Below, piece by piece: positions 17,934-28,253 of a stretch of DNA of 64,000 nt (the first letter of the stretch is position 1; each line of letters opens with the position of its first letter). Under the pieces are notes generated by a model. The model was not told where the DNA came from and searched no databases. It saw nothing but the letters and a program-made list of their open reading frames with translations. Source of the stretch: Acidobacteriaceae bacterium KBS 89 (lineage in GTDB: Bacteria > Acidobacteriota > Terriglobia > Terriglobales > Acidobacteriaceae); NCBI GenBank assembly GCA_000381605.1, contig KB906756.1, positions 558,001 to 622,000 of the forward strand, read 5' to 3'. The translations under genes were made by a program, and so were the position numbers.

Positions 17934-20900
17934 CTATTGCATAGGAACACTCAGTGTCACGTCATACACCGGCTCAATCCTTACCGGCCCCAACATTCCC
18001 GACGGCAACAACGGGGAGTCCTTCGTATACTTGCGGATATTCGTCCAGGTGTAATGCTTGCCATTTGGATCCTGTGCATCGCCGATGAGCCGATTAGGCC
18101 AAAGGTTGGTTACATCAACTTCAATGGTATTCGCACCGGCATGGAGCAGCCCGTCAGTTCGAATCGTATAGGGAAACTTCCAGAGCGTCCCCACGCTCTT
18201 TCCATTGATTCGCACGGCCGCAACCTCATGCACTTCACCAAGATTGAGGTTTGCGGTTGAAACGGTCGCAACTTGCGCCTCCATAAGATGCAGTACTGTC
18301 TGATACGTCGCCCTACCCGAGAAGTAACGCACCCCCGGATCGGCAGAGTTCGTCCATGAGTTCAGCTCGGCTATCTTCACTTGCGGTGGTGCCCCCCATC
18401 CTGGCGGGAAGTTCAGCGTCCACGGACCCGGCAGGTCGATCGCCTCACCCGAGCTCGCCGTGACTTCAGTGCTCTTGCCACCCGCGAAGGTAAGACGATA
18501 CCTCCCCGGCTCCAGCGTGGACAACACCGCTCTCGTCCCCTCGCTTCGGACACTGAGTCCTTGCGGCAGGCCCGTTGTCTCAGGATGCTCAGTGGAATAC
18601 AAGATCGATCCATCTCGTTCGATGGCCGTAATGTTTTGCAACGCCGAATCGTGCCGGAAGATGACGAACACCGATTCGCGTGCCCCTACTGACAGCGGCA
18701 GCATCGTTCGGCCATCCGCTGTCGCCGAAAACAGCAGGCTTGCCTCGACATCGCCGGTATCGGCATGGAATATCTCCGGCTGTTTATCTTTCACACGCAG
18801 GAGGACGGCCGTCTTGATGGGCTGGTCCTCCGTATTGCGAATAAAATAGATCTCAGCGTCGCCTGCACGACGATGGACGTAGTCGAGCGCCACGTCGTTG
18901 CCACCTACGTTGCCGGCCACTGCAAAGTCAGGCAGGGTCCCCGTCGCACCCAGCGCGTCTCGCGCACTCGCCATGCAGAATAACTGTCCCTTGCCAACCG
19001 CGACATGTTTCTCAGCGCTATTCTCGCAACCCGCCCACAAGCTGTTGACAGTAGTTTCGAACTGCCGAGCCTCTTCAGCCGTCACGATGCCCTGGCTGCG
19101 CAGCGGCCGCTCGCCGATGAGCGTTCCACCATTCCGCAGATATTCTTCCGCCAGCTTTACGACCGCCAACGGCATGATCCGGGAACGAGGTAATGCCAGC
19201 GCCTTGAAACTGACCGCTTCCGGTGTCCGCATCAAACCGCTTGTGATTGAGATTCGTTGCAGTAAAGCGTCCGTACTCGTCACGTCATAGTCATAACCCG
19301 GCAAGACCTTTGCCGGATCGTCTCGTTTCAGTCGCACAAAATTTGGCACATTGTCGCCGTAGTAATAGAGCAAATCGCTGACCGGAACGCCCTGCTGCAA
19401 CAGAAATTGTGATCGGTTCAAATACGCAAAGAACGGGCCCGAATCGCGCCACCACGTTACGTTTGGGTTGAGATGCGTTCCGGCAAAATACTCCTGTCCG
19501 GGCAGACCCAGCTCCGCGGGTGACGACGTAAACGCATGCCACACCAGGCGGTTCATACCCTCCGTCAACGCCTGGTCGAACGATGGTCTGAGATTCATCC
19601 CCAGCGACTCGTTCCAATGATTCCCGATCGACGTCATCCCCTCCGCCGCAACCAGTGGCCGCCCGTATATATGCGCGGCACTCGCTGCCTCTTTCACAAA
19701 GTACCTCTCCGTATCGGCGCTGCGGTGCTCGGGAGACATCGCCCAATACTCCGTCTGCGGAATGCTGCTGGATCGAAATGTCTCCAGCGCATCGATGGGC
19801 GCGCTATGTGGGCCGCCAGATTCGCACTGTATTCCCAACCCGAATTCACCAGCGAGCGCTGCCATATGGTCATAGTGGACATTCACCAGGTCGGCCACTG
19901 TCCGCCGCAGATCGGCCAGAAACCTCGTACTCAGGTCTCGGCTTCCGACGATCCGCCCCGCCACCACAGGCAGATACGGCACAGGATCGTAGCCACGCCG
20001 CCGCTGAAACTCTTCACGAAATTTACCTGTCCAGTTCGTCCCACCCAGTTCCCAGCTGTCGGTACCCACATACTTCAGGCTCTTCGCCACATAGGGTTTG
20101 CCCGCGTCGAGCAGCGGCAGCACACTCTTCTTCCAGTACGCATCAAGCGCCCCCGGATCGAGATAATCGATCGCCAACCCCTGCCAGGCGCCGCTCGATG
20201 TCGACACGCGTGCGTCCGAATCCGTGTAGCCAATTCGCAATATTTCCCAGCTTTGCGCACCTTCCACCGGCGGCACCCAATGCACCGTTCCATCGGCATC
20301 GACCTGTCCCGAAATTTCACGAATCTCCGCGAAGCCTGTGTCTTCATCACTTTTGTCAGGCGAAGAGTCGAGCATCAGCGAACTCATGTCCGGCATGGAA
20401 AATCCCATCTCCACTGCCGCCGACTTTCCCTTCAATGCACCTAGCCCCGTCCGGACATCGCCCTTCTCGCCCGCCATCGAGCTTCCCCGATGCAGCGGAT
20501 AGGCCAGCACGGCAATCTGCCGATAGAACCCGTTCTTCACTGGCGGAAGCTCCACCCTAACGATGCCAGCCGCACCTCCCTTCACCACAGTACGCGACCA
20601 CGTCAGCAGCTTAGACGCCTGTTCCGGTTGCACCCAGGGTCCACCAAGGTTCCATCCACTGGTGATGTTGAGTGTGACCTCCAAACCCAGCCTGTCGGCC
20701 TCTTTCAAGGCGTGAACATAAAGCGCTGTCCACTCCGGACTGCCGAACTCGGGGCCAGCGGGCACATTGTCATTGCCGTTCTGGTTCGACCCGTTCGCAT
20801 CCACCAGCAGCACGCCACCATAGCCCTTCTTCTGCATCTCCTCCAGGTCGCGTGTGATGGTCGCTTCCGTGGTATGCCCATTCAGCCACCACCAATAACA

Positions 20901-21035
20901 CCGCAGTCGCGCCGAGGCGGGCGGATTTGCGAATCCTTTACGGAGTTCGTCCGGCGCAACCGAATGGCCCTGCCCATAGGCGCGTCCTACAATTCCTACC
21001 GACGCGACGGCGAGGGCAAATGTTCCAATCTTCAT
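17934..21035 (-). CDS. exported GH106-like alpha-L-rhamnosidase
   Basis: A protein of about 1033 aa with a signal peptide (KIGTFALAVASVGIVGRAYG). It begins with the GH106-type opening FANPPASARLRCYWWWLNGHTTEATITRDLEEMQKKGYGG; later come VTLNITSGWNLGGPWV, a long catalytic region (GMNRLVWHAFTSSP) and a C-terminal galactose-binding-like jelly roll (VAAVRINGKSVGTLWKFPYTI). GH106 enzymes remove alpha-L-rhamnose from pectic rhamnogalacturonan or glycosides. It lies downstream of receptor 2 and upstream of the isomerase-like gene. ATG at 21033-21035 has a GAGATGG run in front; an in-frame GTG at 21060-21062 would add nine residues. Confidence 0.82.
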   Translation of the reverse strand: MKIGTFALAVASVGIVGRAYGQGHSVAPDELRKGFANPPASARLRCYWWWLNGHTTEATITRDLEEMQKKGYGGVLLVDANGSNQNGNDNVPAGPEFGSPEWTALYVHALKEADRLGLEVTLNITSGWNLGGPWVQPEQASKLLTWSRTVVKGGAAGIVRVELPPVKNGFYRQIAVLAYPLHRGSSMAGEKGDVRTGLGALKGKSAAVEMGFSMPDMSSLMLDSSPDKSDEDTGFAEIREISGQVDADGTVHWVPPVEGAQSWEILRIGYTDSDARVSTSSGAWQGLAIDYLDPGALDAYWKKSVLPLLDAGKPYVAKSLKYVGTDSWELGGTNWTGKFREEFQRRRGYDPVPYLPVVAGRIVGSRDLSTRFLADLRRTVADLVNVHYDHMAALAGEFGLGIQCESGGPHSAPIDALETFRSSSIPQTEYWAMSPEHRSADTERYFVKEAASAAHIYGRPLVAAEGMTSIGNHWNESLGMNLRPSFDQALTEGMNRLVWHAFTSSPAELGLPGQEYFAGTHLNPNVTWWRDSGPFFAYLNRSQFLLQQGVPVSDLLYYYGDNVPNFVRLKRDDPAKVLPGYDYDVTSTDALLQRISITSGLMRTPEAVSFKALALPRSRIMPLAVVKLAEEYLRNGGTLIGERPLRSQGIVTAEEARQFETTVNSLWAGCENSAEKHVAVGKGQLFCMASARDALGATGTLPDFAVAGNVGGNDVALDYVHRRAGDAEIYFIRNTEDQPIKTAVLLRVKDKQPEIFHADTGDVEASLLFSATADGRTMLPLSVGARESVFVIFRHDSALQNITAIERDGSILYSTEHPETTGLPQGLSVRSEGTRAVLSTLEPGRYRLTFAGGKSTEVTASSGEAIDLPGPWTLNFPPGWGAPPQVKIAELNSWTNSADPGVRYFSGRATYQTVLHLMEAQVATVSTANLNLGEVHEVAAVRINGKSVGTLWKFPYTIRTDGLLHAGANTIEVDVTNLWPNRLIGDAQDPNGKHYTWTNIRKYTKDSPLLPSGMLGPVRIEPVYDVTLSVPMQ

Positions 21036-21119
21036 CCATCTCTTTTGATTGTTCACCGACACCTCGAGGTTTGAGAGACAGAGTACCGTCCAGCCCCCGA
21101 TCCATTTCGGAAAGAGAAA

Positions 21120-21160
21120 GGCGGACTCACGACCGACTATTGGTCAAGCGTAGGTCCGCC
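21120..21160 (-). terminator. hairpin after receptor 2 gene
   Basis: GGCGGAC (21120-21126) pairs with GTCCGCC (21154-21160). Inside the 27-nt loop a second small hairpin, GACC (21131-21134) with GGTC (21142-21145), can form. It begins 11 nt after the receptor stop on the minus strand. No T-run follows, as with the hairpin behind receptor 1. Confidence 0.4.
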
Positions 21161-21170
21161 ACTGGAAACG

Positions 21171-24100
21171 CTAGAAATTCAGTCGAGCCGTCAACTGGGT
21201 GAGCCTTGGATCGTTTGCCTGCGTCAGCGTCACGATACCGTAGCTCGACGATCCAAGCGAAGTATTCGGCCCGCCAAAGTTCGGGGTGTTAAGTATGTTG
21301 AAGAACTCACCACGAATCTCGAAGTTGAGAGACTCATGCAACTGGAATTGTTTGAAAATCGTGAAATCGAAGAGAGGATGGACCCGCTGCCGAACATCAT
21401 TCATGTAAGGCCCAACGTTATTGAGCGTGAACGCCAAATGCTGTTGAAACGCGGGAATCGATGAGGTGCTGTCGCAACCCGGAGCAGAAGGAGTTGTCAT
21501 CACCATCGCTCCGGCTGCGTTCAAATAGCATGTGTTGAAATACCGTCCGTAAGTCGCATTGCCCAAACGCGGACTGGAAAGCGGCGTGACATTACCGCCT
21601 GAAGTGGTGGAGGCACCTGGCGTCGCTACCAGGTTGCCATTCTGAGCGCGAAGCACACCGTTCACCTGCCAACCTCCAAGCGTGTACCGCTCCAGAGCAG
21701 GTTTGCCCGACAAAGATGAGAATTGATAAATCCCCACCAGGTTCCCTACGAGGTTCGGGTTGGGGTCCTGATAACGAAACGGAGAACTCAAGGGGTCCTG
21801 CGCGTTCAGGTAAATGTTCTGGTCCATGATCTTGGACCATGTAAAGTTTCCTTGCATCGAAAAGCCATGGCTTACACGTTTTACAACGGACGTTTGCAGC
21901 GAGTTATAGAGAGCACTACCCCTTGAAGCATAGTTGTCCGTCACATTCGTAAACTCGGGATACGGGAGCAACAAGAACTGTCTTTGAACGGTCGCAGAAT
22001 TCAACGACGATCCCGGTAGTTTGCCCGCCATAGGATTCGGTACCTGGGTTTGCAGGAAAGTAACACCGGCGGCCCCTTGGTTGTAATACTGAGCGGGCAA
22101 CGCGTTAATACTCTTGTTGATCTCAAGCTGCGACGCCTTGTTGCCGACGTAGGCGACAGTGAGCACCAGGTTTGCGGGCAACTGCGTCTGCACACTAACC
22201 GAGTACTGCATGATCTTCGGTTGTGTATGGTTCTGATCGGGAAAAGTGATGGCCTGGCCATTTTGCGTAGCCAATCCGAGTGAACTCCCAGTCGGAAGGT
22301 TGACTCCCGTCGAAAATGGATTCGTGAGGGAATTTGCAGGGTGGGTATTGTCAAGGGTCGCGACATACCCCGTGGACGAGCTGAACCCCTGTCCAAGCGG
22401 GCTCTCCAGCGTGTTGAAGTAGATAATCCCGAAGCCTCCGCGCAGCACAACGTTGGGGTTCAACTGAAACTCCGCGCCAAGCCTCGGTTGGAAGTTATTC
22501 AGGTCGGTCGGATAGTCATATCGGTTCGACGAACTGGCAAACTGCAGACCGCCGTTGAGTGCAAGACCCGAGACCGAAGCCTGCAGCGGGTTCGGGCAGG
22601 CGGCGCAGAATCCGTTGTTCAGCCTGTTGTAACGTTCTGTGAAGGGTGACTCGTAGTCCCAGCGAAGGCCAGCATTGATCGTCAGGTTCCTAAGCACGCG
22701 CCAGTCATCCTGCAGGTAAACGCCGTAGTAGAGCTGTTGCAGTGCATAGGCGATCTGATTTCCATAGGTCCCGCTCGAAGGATAGCCCAACAACAAAGAC
22801 GCGAATGGATTCCCTGAACTTGCGTCACTCCCGACCGCCGTGGAAACCGAGTTCTTTTGAGTAAATTGACGGTTGAAGTTGAACGTCCCCACGCCACTCT
22901 GCGGATTTTGTACGTTATACCGTGTGATGTTACCCTCGAAGCCCGCCCGTAAAGAATGCTTGCTGAGTGTCTTCGAAACCAGTACGGAGGCCGACCCAAG
23001 CGTGTCTTCGCTGATCTGTCCAGTATTGCCGGCTGAGAGCCCGGCGTAGGGTGTCGACGAACCGGGACTGGTGCCCGAAGAGCCCCCCGGTGAAGTGCAT
23101 GCGTCACAGGTAAACACGCCAGGAAACGACTGATACGGCAAACCTGTTCCATTCATGTTGATCGTCGAGAGATCGAACGTGCTACCCGGATAGATCAGAC
23201 CAAAGGGGTGATAGATGACTCCGATTCGCGCGTCCACCACCATCGTAGGCGAAACCACGATGACGTCGTCCAGACTTCCGCCAATGTTATTGCGGTAGAC
23301 CGTATAGCCCACGCCGGTGGGAGCAACCTGCTTCGGAAAGCCTTCGGTCGGTTGAATCTGGTGCAGGACGGCCTTGAAGAAGGTGCCATTGAGTTTGTTG
23401 CGGTCCGAAAAAGAGTGATCAACTCGTGTCACAAAGGACCAGTATTTATTTGGCGAAGATGTGACGTTCGAGATGTAGTTTACGGTTGGGCTCAGTGTGC
23501 TGTTCGGCGCGGGATAGTAGCTCAGCAACGCTGCTCCCGCCGGATTGATCTTGCTTTTGAGGTTGTTGTTCAGAAACGGTGCCCGATTGCCGCTTGCATC
23601 CGCTGTCGTTGGATCATAGAGCTGGACTCCGGCGCCGGGCGCGCACACCCCAGCGATAAAGTTTGAGCAAAGACCGGAGAAATCGCCCGCCGCCTGAGCC
23701 GTGGTGGGAACCAGACCGGAAAACGGAACCGGTTGATGAAGCTGGACATATTCATACGCTGCCATAAAGAACGTCTTATCTTTCCCGTTGTAGACGTGAG
23801 GAATGGTCAAAGGCCCGTCGATGACCCCACCCGGTTGGGTCCACTGGTCGTTCACCCGATGCGTCGGATTCACCGCTGCGTTCTGCGTCGGCACACGCTC
23901 ATGCGTGTTCGCATCGAGATATGTGTTCCGAAAGACGTAGTATGCCGAGCCGTGATAGTTGTTCGATCCAGCCCTCAGGACCGTATTCAACACAGTACCG
24001 TTCCCATGTCCATATTGCGCGTCATACAGCGCAGTCTGCGTCTTGACCTCCTGGACGGCCTCCGGCGATGGAACAAAGCCCGTGTAGCTCGCACCCGAGA

Positions 24101-24752
24101 GCCGCTCCGCAGGATCGTCGGGAATGCCGTCCAGCGTCAGGCGGTTGTGACCGCTGTTTCCGTTAGCAATGATCTGCACAGCGGTCCCGCTGAAAGGATT
24201 CGTGAAACCGCTGGCCTTCGACTGCATATAGGCCCCAGTGGTAACGCCGGCGGCCAAAGTCGAGAGCACAAACGGATTGCGTCCAATGTTCGGGAGATCG
24301 GTGACCTCCTTCGTCCCCATCGTCGTCCCCAGGTTCGCCGATGCGGTATCGAGTTGCTCCAGATCGGCCGACACGACGACCTGTTCCCCCACTACTCCGA
24401 CCTTCAGTGCGAAGTCGATCCGCTCGTTGCCGCCCGCCGTTAATACTAGGCCGGTCCGTTTCTCCGGACGGAACCCGGAGATCTCGACCGCCACCTCGTA
24501 GGTATCGGGAGTCAGGAACGGGATAGAGAATTGGCCTGAACCATTCGTCTTGGTCTTAGTTATAAAGTGCGTCGTAACGTTAGTTGCCGACACATCGGCA
24601 TTCGCAATCTTTGCTCCGGAGGCGTCGGTCACCTCTCCCGTCAGAGTTCCCAAGTACTGCTGTGCCCGCAGTGGAAGGGTGGCCACAAGGCCAAGCAACA
24701 GGAATAGCGATCCCGTCACTACGATTTTATTGATGGAACGAACGCTAGACAT
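21171..24752 (-). CDS. Oar-like TonB-dependent outer-membrane receptor (receptor 2)
   Basis: A 1193-aa protein: signal peptide (IVVTGSLFLLLGLVATLPLRA-Q), carboxypeptidase-regulatory-like domain (LGTLTGEVTDASGAKIANA to FALKVG, about residues 30-115), plug-like region (VTDLPNIGRNPFVLSTLAAG, LTLDGIPDD), then a large barrel ending in ARLNF. The true start is the ATG at 24750-24752, preceded by a perfect AGGAGG; the frame stays open 25 codons further upstream without a comparable site. It is transcribed ahead of the GH106-like hydrolase gene and divergent from a membrane-bound regulator gene, so it probably imports rhamnose-containing glycans (inference). Confidence 0.88.
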   Translation of the reverse strand: MSSVRSINKIVVTGSLFLLLGLVATLPLRAQQYLGTLTGEVTDASGAKIANADVSATNVTTHFITKTKTNGSGQFSIPFLTPDTYEVAVEISGFRPEKRTGLVLTAGGNERIDFALKVGVVGEQVVVSADLEQLDTASANLGTTMGTKEVTDLPNIGRNPFVLSTLAAGVTTGAYMQSKASGFTNPFSGTAVQIIANGNSGHNRLTLDGIPDDPAERLSGASYTGFVPSPEAVQEVKTQTALYDAQYGHGNGTVLNTVLRAGSNNYHGSAYYVFRNTYLDANTHERVPTQNAAVNPTHRVNDQWTQPGGVIDGPLTIPHVYNGKDKTFFMAAYEYVQLHQPVPFSGLVPTTAQAAGDFSGLCSNFIAGVCAPGAGVQLYDPTTADASGNRAPFLNNNLKSKINPAGAALLSYYPAPNSTLSPTVNYISNVTSSPNKYWSFVTRVDHSFSDRNKLNGTFFKAVLHQIQPTEGFPKQVAPTGVGYTVYRNNIGGSLDDVIVVSPTMVVDARIGVIYHPFGLIYPGSTFDLSTINMNGTGLPYQSFPGVFTCDACTSPGGSSGTSPGSSTPYAGLSAGNTGQISEDTLGSASVLVSKTLSKHSLRAGFEGNITRYNVQNPQSGVGTFNFNRQFTQKNSVSTAVGSDASSGNPFASLLLGYPSSGTYGNQIAYALQQLYYGVYLQDDWRVLRNLTINAGLRWDYESPFTERYNRLNNGFCAACPNPLQASVSGLALNGGLQFASSSNRYDYPTDLNNFQPRLGAEFQLNPNVVLRGGFGIIYFNTLESPLGQGFSSSTGYVATLDNTHPANSLTNPFSTGVNLPTGSSLGLATQNGQAITFPDQNHTQPKIMQYSVSVQTQLPANLVLTVAYVGNKASQLEINKSINALPAQYYNQGAAGVTFLQTQVPNPMAGKLPGSSLNSATVQRQFLLLPYPEFTNVTDNYASRGSALYNSLQTSVVKRVSHGFSMQGNFTWSKIMDQNIYLNAQDPLSSPFRYQDPNPNLVGNLVGIYQFSSLSGKPALERYTLGGWQVNGVLRAQNGNLVATPGASTTSGGNVTPLSSPRLGNATYGRYFNTCYLNAAGAMVMTTPSAPGCDSTSSIPAFQQHLAFTLNNVGPYMNDVRQRVHPLFDFTIFKQFQLHESLNFEIRGEFFNILNTPNFGGPNTSLGSSSYGIVTLTQANDPRLTQLTARLNF

Positions 24753-25241
24753 ACAGCCTCCTGAAACGTTTACTGAAAATAGCCCGGGACGGATACGCAG
24801 CCGTCCCAATAAATTTTTCATGTCCACTTCTTAATGGGAGTCGTCGTGCCAATTGACGTGACGCGATCTCCTGTAGAGGGATGTTCGACGACAGCTTCGA
24901 GTACCGACGAAATAGCATTTCGAAGGACAAGTCATAGTCGTGACTTGGTCGTTAACGAGCAAGTTAATTTACCGGAATAAGACCGCTAGAATTTACCGTT
25001 AGGCGTCACTTAAGTGCAGCGGATTGGTACCAATCAAGGAGCGAGAAGCCCTCTTGCGCGCTCGGCATCGCTCTGTAGCTTTTTCCCGTAAGCGCATTTG
25101 GTTTCTTTGCTCGAGCGATTTGGGCGATGTAATCCCTAACTGTAAGAACTTCCTCTGGAGCCCATTCCTGGCCACTGGAGTCCGCCTGACTGGGCACTTG
25201 TCCGCGTGCTACACTTGTCCCCGTTTGATAGTCACATTGAA
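24753..25241. promoter_or_regulatory. divergent control region between receptor 2 and its regulator
   Basis: This 489-nt gap is dense in symmetric motifs. A LacI-type core AAACGTTT lies at 24764-24771, just upstream of the receptor ribosome site. An inverted repeat CAAGTCA (24928-24934) / TGACTTG (24941-24947) has a 6-nt centre. TTAAC/GTTAA lies at 24952-24956 and 24963-24967. Two direct copies of AATTTACCG sit at 24966-24974 and 24990-24998, 24 nt apart. These are plausible operators for the two divergent genes. I see no convincing gene inside. Confidence 0.45.
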
Positions 25242-26621
25242 ATGAATTCAATAGCGAATCCCCCGACAGATGAGCCCCTAAAGGATCGGCCCGGAGTTGA
25301 CGAGCGGCGCGCTCTTATTGAGCGTGTGGCCGCCAGCACGCACTTCAGGCGATCAGCTCGCTTGCGGGATTTTCTGCTGTATGTCGGAGGACAATCGCTG
25401 AAGGACGGCTGCCCGGAGATAAACGAGCAAGAGATCGGCGTCAAAGTCTTCGGCAGACCTTCATCCTACGACAGAAGCCAGGACAATATCGTCCGAGTCA
25501 ATGCCACGGAATTGAGGAAGCGCATTGAGTTGTACTTTGCATCCGATGGTGCGCATGAATCTCTGATCCTCGAAATCCCTCGTGGCGGCTATAAGCCTAT
25601 CTTCCATCATCGTCTACCTGAGACCCCGGCCCCTGAGACCCAGGAGTCTGAGACCCACGAACGGCTTGCCCCAACACTGACAACACCGCTGCTAGAGAAC
25701 GTCTCACCACGAAATCTCGCACCTGTGGTTGGAAAAGATTCTCACAATCGTGTGCACATTGTTTGGGGCGCGATGACTCTAGCGCTCGCGATCGTTTGCT
25801 TGATGCTCTTCCAGCAAAACCGCAACTTGCGGCGAGCAATGTACACATGGGATGGAAAGCCTGCGGTTGCGACTTTTTGGACGGATTTTGTTCATGCCCA
25901 TCCTGAGATCGACATCGTCCTGCCGGACGCCTCAGTTAGTCTCAGCGAAGACATCGTGGGACATCCGATGTCCCTGAGCGACTACCTGGATCACGGCTAC
26001 ATGCGTCAGGCGCAATCTTTGAACCTCAGCTCTGATCGAATCAACGATCTGAACGGAATCTTCGCCCATAACCTGGTTACCATGGGGGACTTTCACGCTG
26101 CGCAACAGATTCTCGCGCTTACTCCGTTGTCGCCATCCCTCCACCTCACGTTCTCGCGCTTCTACACGGCTGACTCGGTCAAACGTAACAGTTTCATCTT
26201 GATCGGCGGCAAAAAGGCCAATCCCTGGGTTCGCCTTTTTGATGACCAGATGAACTTCAGCCTCGACTATGACAATGAGCATTCGCAGGCGTTCATTGCG
26301 AACCGCCATCCACAACCGGGAGAACAGGCCATCTACGCAGCAACAATGGATCCAAACGCATTCATCGGCTTCAGTGTCATCGCCTACCTGCCAAATCCCA
26401 GCCGAACCGGCAACGCGATTATTCTGGCAGGGACAGACTCAGACGCCACCAGTGCGGCAGCCGAGTTCCTCACGTCGGAGGAGCAGTTGGGGAAATTTCA
26501 GAACACTCTTCGTCTCAAGAGGTTTCCCTACTTCGAGGTCCTTCTAAAGACCTCTCGCCTCAGCGGAACTTCATTCAGCGCTGAACTTCTCGCCTACAGA
26601 ACCTATCAAGGACTCCACTAG
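25242..26621 (+). CDS. membrane-anchored winged-helix transcriptional regulator
   Basis: A 459-aa protein. Residues 20-122 form a winged-helix-like DNA-binding domain of a type I associate with Acidobacteria (FRRSARLRDFLLYV, EIGVKVFGR, YDRSQDNIVRVNATELRKRIELYF, LEIPRGGYKPIF). A Pro/Glu/Thr-rich linker (about 123-165) leads to a single membrane helix (171-190, VHIVWGAMTLALAIVCLMLF) and a C-terminal domain of about 270 residues without recognised motifs. The topology resembles ToxR/CadC one-component regulators, with sensing outside and DNA binding inside. It is divergent from receptor 2, whose control region carries repeats, so it likely controls that locus (inference). ATG at 25242 was preferred over a GTG at 25206; neither has a strong ribosome site. 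Confidence 0.78.
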   Translation: MNSIANPPTDEPLKDRPGVDERRALIERVAASTHFRRSARLRDFLLYVGGQSLKDGCPEINEQEIGVKVFGRPSSYDRSQDNIVRVNATELRKRIELYFASDGAHESLILEIPRGGYKPIFHHRLPETPAPETQESETHERLAPTLTTPLLENVSPRNLAPVVGKDSHNRVHIVWGAMTLALAIVCLMLFQQNRNLRRAMYTWDGKPAVATFWTDFVHAHPEIDIVLPDASVSLSEDIVGHPMSLSDYLDHGYMRQAQSLNLSSDRINDLNGIFAHNLVTMGDFHAAQQILALTPLSPSLHLTFSRFYTADSVKRNSFILIGGKKANPWVRLFDDQMNFSLDYDNEHSQAFIANRHPQPGEQAIYAATMDPNAFIGFSVIAYLPNPSRTGNAIILAGTDSDATSAAAEFLTSEEQLGKFQNTLRLKRFPYFEVLLKTSRLSGTSFSAELLAYRTYQGLH

Positions 26622-26707
26622 GCTGACACCTGGTCTCGACCTGCCGACATCGAAAGCCGTCAGAAGCGCGAGTGCTGTAGCATAATCCTCTCGACAGGAG
26701 GTCTGTC

Positions 26708-28249
26708 ATGTCCGTTACATCTACGCTCACCCGCCCCCTTACTACGAACCAAAAGTTGCGCGAGGTCCGCCACTGGGTCAATGGCCAGTTGTTGACCGGA
26801 AGTTCCGGTCGATATGGAGACGTGTATAACCCCGCCAGCGGAGAGGTACAGGCGAGGGTCGCTTTGGCAACTCCGGCGGAAGTCGACACTGCTGTTGCCG
26901 CCGCGGCCGCGGCATTCCCCGCATGGGCTGCGCAGCCACCTCTCAGAAGAGCCCGGGTGCTCTTTCGTTTTCGCGAAATCTTTGAGCAGCGTCTCGACGA
27001 AGTCGCTGCATTGCTGACAAGTGAACATGGGAAGGTCTTCTCCGACGCAAAAGGCGAGGCAACCCGAGGCCTCGAGGTGGTCGAGTTCGCGACCGGCATC
27101 CCGCAACTACTCAAGGGAGAGTTCACCGAGCAGGTCGGCCCCGGCATCGATAGCTGGTCGGTTCGACAGCCGCTGGGCGTCGTCGCGGGAATCACGCCGT
27201 TCAACTTTCCGGCCATGGTGCCGATGTGGATGTTCCCAATCGCTTTGGCCTGCGGCAACACCTTCGTCCTGAAGCCGAGCGAACGCGATCCAAGCGCCTC
27301 GCTGCTCCTCGCCGAGATGCTCAAGGAAGCAGGATTACCCGATGGCGTCTTTAACGTCGTCCATGGAGACAAGGTCGCGGTAGACGCTTTGCTCGCAAAC
27401 CCCACCGTGCAGGCCGTGAGCTTCGTAGGTTCAACACTGATCGCCGAATACGTGTACCGCGAAGGAACGAAACATGGCAAACGCGTGCAGGCCCTCGGCG
27501 GCGCGAAGAACCACATGATTGTGATGCCGGATGCCGATCTGGACCAGGCCGCAGATGCTCTCGTCGGAGCTGCATACGGATCGGCAGGCGAACGTTGCAT
27601 GGCGATCTCCATCGCAGTCACGGTCGGCAACGCGACCGCTGACGCCCTGCTAGGTAAGCTCGAGCAGCGTATTGGCAGCCTGCAGATGGGCGATGGAATG
27701 AAGGAGGGCGCGGAGCTGGGTCCGCTGGTGACCAAGGCCCACCTCGAGCGCGTCACCGGATATGTCCAGCTTGGAAAAGATGAAGGCGCCGAACTCGTCG
27801 TCGATGGACGGGACAACGCATTGACCAGAGGCGAGGGATTCTTCCTCGGAGCTTGCCTGTTCGACCACGTCAAGCCAGAGATGAAGATCTATCGCGAGGA
27901 GATCTTCGGACCCGTGCTTGGTGTCATCAGGGTCAACAACTTCGAAACAGCCCTGACAATGATCAACGAGCACGAGTACGGGAACGGAACATCTATCTTC
28001 ACCCGCGACGGCGACACCGCGAGGGACTTCGTCCATCGCGTCCAGGTAGGCATGGTCGGAGTCAATGTGCCGATCCCCGTCCCCATGGCGTTCCACAGCT
28101 TCGGCGGATGGAAACGCTCTCTCTTTGGCGACCATTCGATCTATGGACCCGAAGGAGTGCGCTTTTATACACGCCTCAAGACAGTGACTTCGCGCTGGCC
28201 TGCCGGCATTCGCACCGGCGTTGATACGTCGATGCCCACACTAGGCTGA
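26708..28249 (+). CDS. mmsA: methylmalonate-semialdehyde dehydrogenase (CoA-acylating)
   Basis: A 513-aa aldehyde dehydrogenase of the MmsA/IolA type. It shows [31 protein letters not shown], the catalytic cysteine in GERCMAIS, and the diagnostic C-terminal [23 protein letters not shown]. These enzymes convert malonate semialdehyde to acetyl-CoA and methylmalonate semialdehyde to propionyl-CoA with CO2 release. That is the last step after beta-alanine or beta-aminoisobutyrate transamination, which fits the adjacent pyrimidine catabolic genes. AGGAGG lies six bases before the ATG. The gene is convergent with the aminotransferase gene; the stop codons are only 4 nt apart. Confidence 0.93.
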   Translation: MSVTSTLTRPLTTNQKLREVRHWVNGQLLTGSSGRYGDVYNPASGEVQARVALATPAEVDTAVAAAAAAFPAWAAQPPLRRARVLFRFREIFEQRLDEVAALLTSEHGKVFSDAKGEATRGLEVVEFATGIPQLLKGEFTEQVGPGIDSWSVRQPLGVVAGITPFNFPAMVPMWMFPIALACGNTFVLKPSERDPSASLLLAEMLKEAGLPDGVFNVVHGDKVAVDALLANPTVQAVSFVGSTLIAEYVYREGTKHGKRVQALGGAKNHMIVMPDADLDQAADALVGAAYGSAGERCMAISIAVTVGNATADALLGKLEQRIGSLQMGDGMKEGAELGPLVTKAHLERVTGYVQLGKDEGAELVVDGRDNALTRGEGFFLGACLFDHVKPEMKIYREEIFGPVLGVIRVNNFETALTMINEHEYGNGTSIFTRDGDTARDFVHRVQVGMVGVNVPIPVPMAFHSFGGWKRSLFGDHSIYGPEGVRFYTRLKTVTSRWPAGIRTGVDTSMPTLG

Positions 28250-28253
28250 AGCG

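Noticed and set aside
25006..25251. An 81-codon minus-strand frame in the receptor 2 control region
   Set aside because: No ribosome site or recognisable domain; it overlaps the regulator start and repeat-rich promoter DNA.
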